Assembly (NCBI RefSeq): GCF_002943415.1
Contig: NZ_PTQZ01000095.1
Location: forward strand, 1 to 6,384
Direction of reading: 5' to 3'
DNA length: 6,384 nucleotides
Origin: Amnimonas aquatica
GTDB lineage: Bacteria > Pseudomonadota > Gammaproteobacteria > Pseudomonadales > Moraxellaceae
This document shows positions 1-4,870 of the stretch, in pieces; the first letter of the stretch is position 1; every line of letters starts with the position of its first letter. The position numbers were made by a program, and so were the translations under genes. The notes beneath the pieces are model-generated. The model was not told the DNA's origin. It saw only the letters and a program-made list of their open reading frames with translations, and did no database searches.

Positions 1-63
1 GACCGGGTCGATGTCGAGAGCCTGGTGCATGAAGGCCAGCACGGGCCGGACAGCCTGCAGTGA
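1..63 (+). CDS. C-terminal end of an unidentified protein (partial)
   Basis: Frame 1 is open from the window edge to a TGA at 61-63 and gives a 20-residue tail, DRVDVESLVHEGQHGPDSLQ. Nearly all of its codons end in G or C, as in the real genes of this window, which is the only positive evidence that it is coding. It would converge on envZ, with the two stop codons about 40 bases apart. I do not recognise the tail, and 20 residues are too few to assign a family. It is hydrophilic, with no membrane segment or motif. Chance openness over 63 bases of GC-rich DNA is quite possible, so confidence is limited. Confidence 0.4.
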   Translation, partial: DRVDVESLVHEGQHGPDSLQ

Positions 64-75
64 TACCCCTCCCGC

Positions 76-103
76 TCGCCGGGCGTGTTCGGGCGGCGGT
101 TTT
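76..103 (+). terminator. Possible small intrinsic terminator for the upstream plus-strand gene
   Basis: TCGCCG (76-81) can pair with CGGCGG (94-99), giving a 6-bp stem with one U-G pair and a 12-base loop, followed at once by TTTT (100-103). It lies 12 bases after the TGA at 61-63, and its T run reaches into the complement of the envZ stop codon (103-105). The stem is short and the loop large, so this is a weak candidate. The minus strand has no U tract on its side, so it would not terminate envZ. Confidence 0.3.
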
Positions 104-1473
104 CAGGCGTTCTGGCGCGTGCGCGGCAGCGGCAGCCGCACGGTGATGTGCAGCCCGCCCTGCGGGTGATTGTCCAGCACCAGCTGGCCATGGTGCTGCT
201 GCACGATGCGGGCGACGATAGCCAACCCCAGTCCCGATCCCTGCGAGCTGCGCGCCTGGTCGCCGCGGCGGAACGGCTGCATGAGTTCGCCGATGCGGCC
301 CGGGTCGATGCCGGGGCCGTGATCGCGGCAGTGCAGGCAGGCGTGCGGGCCGGAGATGTCGGTCCACATCTCGACCGGTCCGGCACCGTAGCGCAGCGCG
401 TTCTGCAGCATGTTGCCGATCAGCCGCTTGAGAGACAGCTTGCGCAGCGACAGCAGCGGCAGCGCACCGGCGCTGAAGCGGACATCGAGCTGGTGCTCGA
501 ACTGCTGCGCGACCTCCTGCGCCAGCAGGTTGAGGTCCACCGGCTCGCGCTTCTCCTCCGAGCCGTCGCGCATGAAGGCGATGAACTGGTCGAGGATGGC
601 ATCCATGTCCTCGATGTCGGTCACCATGCCCTCGGCCAGTTCGCGGTCTGACATCATCTCGGCGGTGAGGCGCAGGCGGGTCAGCGGCGTGCGCAGGTCA
701 TGCGAGATGCCGGCGAGCATGACGGTGCGCTCGCGTTCGGCCTGGTGGATCTGGCGTGTCATCTGGTTGAAGGCGCGGTTGACCGCACGGATCTCGGTCG
801 GACCGCTGTATTCCTCCAGCTGGGTGCTGTGCAGGCCGCGGCCGACGCGGATGGCGGCCAGCTGCAGGCGCTTGAGCGGGCGGTTGAGCTGTCGCGCCAG
901 GATGACGATGGCGATGATCGCCAGCAGCGGCACGCCCAGTACCCAGCCGATGATGATGCCCGGGCTGTACTGCTGGATGAAGCTGAGCTCTTCCCTTACC
1001 CAGATCGGGGTCTCGGTGGGTGCGCTGATCCACAGCGTGGGCACCGGCTTGAACTCGAAATAGACCTGCGGGCGGTGGTCGAGCTCGCGGCGCAGCTGCT
1101 TCTGGAAGTGGTCGGTGAAGATCTCGGCGAACCACTTGTCGCGCGGTTTCGGGAACTGCGAGGGATCGCGCACCACGATCATGTTGCCGAAGCGCAGCAG
1201 GTCTTCGTCGATCTCGCCGGCTACCGGTGTGCCCGACAGCTCGGCGTCACGCAGCAGGGCCAGCTTGAGCGCGGAGGTGTGGGCGTGCTGGCGGATCTCT
1301 GGCAGGTAGAGGTTCTGCCAGAAGAAGGCGATGGACAGCACCTGGCTGGCCAGCACCACGATGCCGATGACCAGGGTGGTGCGCATGGCACTGCTGCGCG
1401 GCTTCAGCCACTGCAGCAGGCCCGATTTCCTGCGCGGACGCGGGCCGGAGGCCGCGATGCCGGTCAGGCTCAT
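103..1473 (-). CDS. envZ: Two-component sensor histidine kinase, EnvZ/AmgS type
   Basis: Inner-membrane sensor kinase of 456 residues (E. coli EnvZ has 450). A basic cytoplasmic N-terminus (about 1-31, rich in Arg and Lys) leads into a first membrane helix (about 32-52). Next come a periplasmic sensor region (about 53-171), a second helix (about 172-193) and a HAMP linker (about 194-246). The dimerisation and phosphotransfer domain has the H-box GISHDLRTPLTRLRL, with phospho-acceptor His258 and a Thr262 matching the EnvZ phosphatase-motif threonine. The ATP-binding domain shows the N-box (Asn354, Asn358 in NMLQNALRYG), G1 box DHGPGI (384-389), F-box PFRRGD (400-405) and G2 box GSGLGLAIV (412-420), so all catalytic motifs are intact. 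By family knowledge it autophosphorylates and then phosphorylates or dephosphorylates the regulator encoded just upstream. Its ATG follows the ompR stop by one base (TGAcATG), so translational coupling is likely. The upstream Shine-Dalgarno match (CAGGG) is modest. The stimulus cannot be read from sequence: osmolarity as in EnvZ, or envelope stress as in Pseudomonas AmgS. Confidence 0.95.
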   Translation of the reverse strand: MSLTGIAASGPRPRRKSGLLQWLKPRSSAMRTTLVIGIVVLASQVLSIAFFWQNLYLPEIRQHAHTSALKLALLRDAELSGTPVAGEIDEDLLRFGNMIVVRDPSQFPKPRDKWFAEIFTDHFQKQLRRELDHRPQVYFEFKPVPTLWISAPTETPIWVREELSFIQQYSPGIIIGWVLGVPLLAIIAIVILARQLNRPLKRLQLAAIRVGRGLHSTQLEEYSGPTEIRAVNRAFNQMTRQIHQAERERTVMLAGISHDLRTPLTRLRLTAEMMSDRELAEGMVTDIEDMDAILDQFIAFMRDGSEEKREPVDLNLLAQEVAQQFEHQLDVRFSAGALPLLSLRKLSLKRLIGNMLQNALRYGAGPVEMWTDISGPHACLHCRDHGPGIDPGRIGELMQPFRRGDQARSSQGSGLGLAIVARIVQQHHGQLVLDNHPQGGLHITVRLPLPRTRQNA

Positions 1474-1474
1474 G

Positions 1475-2203
1475 TCAGCCCTGCCCGTCCGGCACGAACA
1501 CGTAGCCCACGCCCCAGACGGTCTGGATGTAGCGTGCCGATGACGGGTTGGCCTCGATCAGGCGGCGCAGGCGCGACACCTGCACGTCGATGGAGCGCTC
1601 CATGGCGCCCCATTCGCGGCCGCGTGCCAGCGACATCAGCTTGTCGCGGGTCAGCGGTTCGCGCGGGTGCTGCACCAGGGCCTTGAGCACGGCGAATTCG
1701 CCGGTGGTCAGCGACACGGTCTCGCCTTCGCGGGTGAGCTGGCGGGTGGACAGGTCCAGCGTCCAGGGCCCGAAGCTGACCACCTCGGCGATCTGCGAGG
1801 GTGCACCCGGCAGCTCGCGCGACTGGCGGCGCAGCACGGCGCGCATGCGCGCCAGCAGTTCCTGCGGGTTGAACGGTTTGGGCAGGTAGTCGTCGGCGCC
1901 GGCCTCCAGGCCGCTGATGCGGTCGCTGTCGGCGCCGCGCGCGGTGAGCATGATGATGGGCGTGTTGTTCCCTGCGTCGCGCAGGCGGCGGCAGATGGCC
2001 AGGCCGTCCTCGCCGGGCAGCATGAAGTCGAGCACGACCAGCGAGAACAGTTCGCGCGCCAGCAGGCGGTCCATCTGCACGGCATCGGCGACGGTGCGCA
2101 CGCTGAAGCCCTGCTCTTCGAGGAAGCGCTGCAGCAGATTGCGCAGGCGCACATCGTCATCGACCACCAGTATCTTCAGCTGTTCGCTGCTGACGTTCTC
2201 CAT
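1475..2203 (-). CDS. ompR: Two-component response regulator, OmpR/AmgR type
   Basis: Cytoplasmic DNA-binding response regulator of 242 residues (E. coli OmpR has 239). The receiver domain (about 9-125) has the acidic pair Asp15/Asp16, phospho-acceptor Asp59 in LDFMLPGEDG, Thr87 in IMLTARG and Lys109 in YLPKPFNP. The C-terminal winged-helix domain (about 140-238) contains FAVLKALVQHPREPLTRDKL, then AMERSIDVQVSRLRR and YIQTVWGVGYVFVPDG, all nearly identical to E. coli OmpR. The frame stays open upstream to 2383, but that extension has no family similarity and crosses the putative tex promoter. Two ATGs lie in tandem at 2206 and 2203. I chose the second because GAGGG (2209-2213) is 5 bases from it and only 2 from the first. 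It is the first gene of an ompR-envZ operon, divergent from tex. The name rests on sequence similarity; the target genes are unknown here, and AmgR of Pseudomonas is the same orthologous group as I recall. Confidence 0.96.
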   Translation of the reverse strand: MENVSSEQLKILVVDDDVRLRNLLQRFLEEQGFSVRTVADAVQMDRLLARELFSLVVLDFMLPGEDGLAICRRLRDAGNNTPIIMLTARGADSDRISGLEAGADDYLPKPFNPQELLARMRAVLRRQSRELPGAPSQIAEVVSFGPWTLDLSTRQLTREGETVSLTTGEFAVLKALVQHPREPLTRDKLMSLARGREWGAMERSIDVQVSRLRRLIEANPSSARYIQTVWGVGYVFVPDGQG

Positions 2204-2208
2204 CATTG

Positions 2209-2213
2209 CCCTC
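2209..2213 (-). promoter_or_regulatory. Ribosome binding site of ompR
   Basis: On the minus strand GAGGG precedes two tandem ATG codons. It is 2 bases from the first (2206-2204) and 5 bases from the second (2203-2201). The spacing favours initiation at the second codon, giving a protein that starts MENVSSEQ. Confidence 0.55.
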
Positions 2214-2362
2214 GTGCCAGTGCTGTCTGGTTCCTGTGCCGGAACGTTGCGACCGGCTTCGAGTGTACGCAGGCCATGGCCGTTTGGATATTGCGCCAGG
2301 GCAGGGTTTGGCGTCCCGGGCTGACAGGATCGTCCGGCTGGGCGGCAGGATGACGCCGTGCT

Positions 2363-2368
2363 TATAAT
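2363..2368 (+). promoter_or_regulatory. Probable sigma70 -10 box of the tex promoter
   Basis: TATAAT matches the sigma70 -10 consensus exactly and stands out as an AT island in GC-rich DNA. It lies 67 bases before the chosen tex ATG, so transcription would begin near 2375 with a leader of about 60 bases. The hexamers 16-18 bases upstream are G-rich and do not resemble TTGACA. CTGACA at 2321-2326 is a good match but sits 36 bases away, too far to pair with this box. A TG dinucleotide at 2359-2360 is one base out of register for an extended -10. The promoter may therefore depend on an activator or be only moderate. The predicted start site also rules out the upstream in-frame ATG at 2358 as the tex start for this transcript. 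Confidence 0.55.
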
Positions 2369-2384
2369 CCGGCCCTCCCTCAAT

Positions 2385-2415
2385 CCGGGACGGCCGTGCG
2401 GTTCGCGGCCCCCGG
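2385..2415 (+). other. GC-rich hairpin in the tex leader
   Basis: GGCCGTG (2392-2398) pairs with CGCGGCC (2404-2410) around a 5-base loop CGGTT, with one U-G pair. The outer arms CCGGG (2385-2389) and CCCGG (2411-2415) extend this to about 12 bp with a 2-base bulge (AC). It lies inside the predicted 5' leader of tex and ends 20 bases before the ATG. No T run follows, so it is not an ordinary terminator. It could modulate translation or mRNA stability, or be a by-product of base composition. Confidence 0.4.
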
Positions 2416-2435
2416 GCAGTCATAACCGAGTCGCC

Positions 2436-4820
2436 ATGTCATCCATCGCCCGCCAGATCGCCACCGAGCTCGCCGTCCGTCCCGAGCAGGTCGAGGCCGC
2501 CATTGCCCTGCTCGACGGTGGCGCCACCGTCCCGTTCATCGCCCGCTATCGCAAGGAAGTCACCGGTGCGCTCGATGACACCCAGCTGCGTAACCTGGAA
2601 GAGCGCCTGCTCTACCTGCGCGAGCTGGAGGAGCGGCGTGCTGCCATCCTCAAGAGCATCGGCGAGCAGGGCAAGCTGACCCCCGAACTGGAAGCGCAGA
2701 TCCGCGAGGCCGACACCAAGGCGCGCCTGGAGGATCTCTACCTGCCCTACAAGCCGAAGCGCGTGACCAAGGGCCAGCTGGCGCTGGCGGCCGGCATCGG
2801 CCCGCTCGCCGACCTACTGCTGGCGGAGCCGCAGCGCGTGCCGGAGCAGGAGGCGCAGGGCTACATCGTGGCCGAGGCGCCCGAAGGCGGCAGCGCCTAT
2901 CCGGACGTGAAGGCGGTGCTCGAGGGTGCCAAGCACATCCTCATGGAGCGCTTCGCCGAGCAGGCCGACCTGCTTGCCAACCTGCGCGGATACCTGCAGG
3001 AGCGCGCGCTGCTGAGTGCCCGCCTGATCGCCGGCAAGGAGCAGGAAGGCGCCAAGTTCCGTGATTACTTCGAGCATGACGAGAAGCTGGCGGAGGCACC
3101 GTCGCACCGCGCGCTGGCCATGTTCCGCGGCCGCAACGAAGGTTTCCTGACGCTCAACCTGGCGCTGCCGGACAGCGACGGCCCGGTGCATCCGTGCGAG
3201 TCGCTGATCGCCGGCCACGTCGGTGTCAGCGACCAGGGCCGTCCGGCCGATGCCTGGCTGCGCGAGGTGGTGCGCTGGACCTGGCGCGTGAAGCTGCTCA
3301 CCCATCTCGAGACCGATCTGCTCACCGAGCTGCGCCAGCGTGCCGAGGAAGAGGCCATCCGCGTGTTCGCGCGCAACCTCAAGGACCTGCTGATGGCGGC
3401 GCCGGCCGGCCTGCGCCCGACCCTGGGCCTGGACCCGGGCCTGCGTACCGGCGTCAAGGTCGCGGTCGTCGACGGCACCGGCAAGCTGGTCGCCAACACC
3501 ACCGTCTTTCCGCACGAACCGCGCCGTGACTGGGACGGCTCGCTGCACACGCTGGCCAAGCTGTGCCAGCAGCATGGCGTCGAACTGATCGCCATCGGCA
3601 ACGGTACCGCGTCGCGCGAGACCGACAAGCTCGCCGGCGAGCTGATGAAGAAGCACCCCGAGCTGAAGCTGACCAAGATCGTGGTCAGCGAGGCCGGCGC
3701 CTCGGTGTACTCGGCCTCCGAGCTGGCGGCGCGCGAGTTCCCGAATCTGGATGTCACCTTCCGCGGCGCGGTATCGATCGCCCGCCGCCTGCAGGACCCG
3801 CTGGCCGAGCTGGTGAAGATCGAGCCCAAGGCCATCGGCGTCGGGCAGTATCAGCACGACGTCAACCAGGTCCGCCTGTCGCGCATGCTCGACGCCGTGG
3901 TCGAGGACTGCGTCAATGCCGTCGGCGTGGATGTGAACACGGCATCGGCGGCGCTGCTGGCGCGCATCGCAGGCCTCAACGGCACCATCGCCCAGAACAT
4001 CGTCAGCTTCCGCGACCAGAACGGCGTGTTCGCCAGCCGCGATGCGCTGAAGCAGGTGCCGCGCCTGGGTGACCGCACCTTCGAGCAGGCCGCCGGCTTC
4101 CTGCGCGTGGTCGGCGGCGACAATCCGCTGGATGCCTCCGCCGTGCACCCGGAAGCCTACCCGGTGGTGCAGAAGCTGCTCGCCGACAGCGGCAAGGCCG
4201 TGGCCGACATCATCGGCGACGGTCGCTTCCTGCGCGCGGTCAACGCCGAGAAGTATGTCGACGACCGTTTCGGCGCGCTCACCGTGACCGACATCCTGCG
4301 CGAGCTGGAGAAGCCGGGCCGCGACCCGCGCCCCGAGTTCAAGGCCGCCGTCTTCGATGACGCCGTGACCGAGATCAGCGATCTCAAGCCGGGCATGATC
4401 CTCGAAGGCGTGGTCACCAACGTCACCGCCTTCGGCGCCTTCGTCGACATCGGCGTGCACCAGGATGGCCTGGTGCACATCTCCGTGCTCGCCGACCGCT
4501 TCGTCAAGGATCCGCACGAGGTGGTCAAGGCCGGCGACATCGTCAAGGTCAAGGTCATCGAGGTGGATGCGCCGCGCAAGCGCATCGCGCTGTCGCGCCG
4601 CCTCGGAGAGGCTGCACCGGCCCCGCGCGGCGATGCCGGTCGCGTCGGCCAGGGTGGCGGCCAGGGCAGGAGCGGTCAGGGCGCTGGCCGTGGCACGGGC
4701 GGGGCCTCCGGTCGCGGTGGCAGTCAGGGTCAGCAGAGCTTTGGTGGCGGACAGGGTTGCGGCAATGGCAAATCTGGTACGCTCGGCGACCTTCTGCGCA
4801 AGGCGGGTGTGTCCCGCTGA
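2436..4820 (+). CDS. tex: Tex family transcription accessory protein, S1 RNA-binding
   Basis: Cytoplasmic nucleic-acid-binding protein of 794 residues; E. coli Tex (YhgF) is about 770. The Tex N-terminal domain is clear ([19 protein letters not shown], then [18 protein letters not shown] at about 31-48). A helical region follows with [12 protein letters not shown] at 98-109. The YqgF/RNase H-like domain begins about 327 ([17 protein letters not shown]) and includes [14 protein letters not shown] (386-399). Next come the conserved [11 protein letters not shown] (468-478), the helix-hairpin-helix region (about 500-560) and an S1 domain (about 651-722: [21 protein letters not shown]). The tail (about 731-780) is rich in Gly, with Arg, Gln and Ser, and ends in [14 protein letters not shown]. 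The start is the ATG at 2436, where Tex similarity begins; the frame is open further upstream but without similarity. The Shine-Dalgarno match is poor (CGAG). The family is linked to transcription and, in several pathogens, to toxin expression or fitness; its exact biochemical role is unsettled. It is divergent from ompR and followed by gshA after 50 bases. Confidence 0.97.
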   Translation: MSSIARQIATELAVRPEQVEAAIALLDGGATVPFIARYRKEVTGALDDTQLRNLEERLLYLRELEERRAAILKSIGEQGKLTPELEAQIREADTKARLEDLYLPYKPKRVTKGQLALAAGIGPLADLLLAEPQRVPEQEAQGYIVAEAPEGGSAYPDVKAVLEGAKHILMERFAEQADLLANLRGYLQERALLSARLIAGKEQEGAKFRDYFEHDEKLAEAPSHRALAMFRGRNEGFLTLNLALPDSDGPVHPCESLIAGHVGVSDQGRPADAWLREVVRWTWRVKLLTHLETDLLTELRQRAEEEAIRVFARNLKDLLMAAPAGLRPTLGLDPGLRTGVKVAVVDGTGKLVANTTVFPHEPRRDWDGSLHTLAKLCQQHGVELIAIGNGTASRETDKLAGELMKKHPELKLTKIVVSEAGASVYSASELAAREFPNLDVTFRGAVSIARRLQDPLAELVKIEPKAIGVGQYQHDVNQVRLSRMLDAVVEDCVNAVGVDVNTASAALLARIAGLNGTIAQNIVSFRDQNGVFASRDALKQVPRLGDRTFEQAAGFLRVVGGDNPLDASAVHPEAYPVVQKLLADSGKAVADIIGDGRFLRAVNAEKYVDDRFGALTVTDILRELEKPGRDPRPEFKAAVFDDAVTEISDLKPGMILEGVVTNVTAFGAFVDIGVHQDGLVHISVLADRFVKDPHEVVKAGDIVKVKVIEVDAPRKRIALSRRLGEAAPAPRGDAGRVGQGGGQGRSGQGAGRGTGGASGRGGSQGQQSFGGGQGCGNGKSGTLGDLLRKAGVSR

Positions 4821-4822
4821 TG

Positions 4823-4843
4823 GCGGGCACCATGCTGCCCCGC
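4823..4843 (+). other. Imperfect hairpin between tex and gshA
   Basis: GCGGGCA (4823-4829) can pair with TGCCCCGC (4836-4843), with one bulged base and a 6-base loop, starting 2 bases after the tex stop codon. No T run follows (the next bases are GGCCAGGCCTGATC), so it lacks the second half of an intrinsic terminator. It may slow 3' decay or partly attenuate read-through into gshA. It does not by itself separate the two genes into different transcripts. Confidence 0.3.
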
Positions 4844-4858
4844 GGCCAGGCCTGATCT

Positions 4859-4864
4859 AAGGAG
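4859..4864 (+). promoter_or_regulatory. Ribosome binding site of gshA
   Basis: AAGGAG is a strong Shine-Dalgarno match, the best in the window. It lies 3 bases before the ATG at 4868 and 6 bases before the ATG at 4871. The longer spacing is the usual one and supports the second ATG as the main start. Confidence 0.8.
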
Positions 4865-4870
4865 ACCATG

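Larger units (their letters stand above)
2204..2435. other. Divergent intergenic region between ompR and tex
   Basis: This 232-base spacer must contain promoters for both the leftward ompR-envZ operon and the rightward tex gene. Seen on the plus strand are a perfect TATAAT (2363-2368) and a GC-rich hairpin before tex. For the minus strand the evidence is weaker: TATAAG (2361-2366, five of six matches) overlaps the tex box, and TACACT (2262-2267, four of six) lies about 60 bases before the ompR start. Neither has a convincing -35 element. Short inverted repeats are present, including the palindrome GGCCATGGCC (2272-2281) and GCCGG/CCGGC arms (2238-2242, 2253-2257), which could be operator half-sites or chance in GC-rich DNA. 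I see no small gene, tRNA or recognisable riboswitch here. Confidence 0.75.

Noticed and set aside
85..651. A 188-codon plus-strand frame antisense to the 3' half of envZ
   Set aside because: Its composition (rich in Arg, Gln, Ala and Leu) is typical of reverse-complement readings of GC-rich genes, and envZ on the other strand is unambiguous.
700..1686. A 328-codon plus-strand frame across the envZ-ompR junction
   Set aside because: It is antisense to two genes with all their signature motifs, has no ribosome binding site that stands out, and shows no recognisable protein family.
2321..2349. CTGACA (2321-2326) as the -35 element of a tex promoter
   Set aside because: It is 36 bases from TATAAT, far outside the 16-18 base spacing, and no good -10 lies at the right distance from it.
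2204..2383. N-terminal extension of ompR to the ATG at 2383
   Set aside because: The 60 extra residues have no similarity to OmpR, cross the probable tex -10 box and would give an atypical 302-residue regulator. A plausible ribosome binding site sits at 2209-2213.
2358..2435. N-terminal extension of tex to the ATG at 2358
   Set aside because: The start would lie upstream of the predicted transcript start, and the extra 26 residues are unlike Tex proteins, which begin at the MSSIARQI equivalent.
2814..4517. A 567-codon open frame on the minus strand inside tex
   Set aside because: It lies entirely within an intact, strongly conserved tex gene and gives a low-information product rich in His, Asp, Val, Gln and Leu. 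It is a shadow frame.
4755..4781. TTGCGG near 4755 with TACGCT about 15 bases later as a gshA promoter
   Set aside because: Both hexamers are poor matches, the spacing is short, and the bases are inside the conserved end of tex. The evidence is too weak to call.
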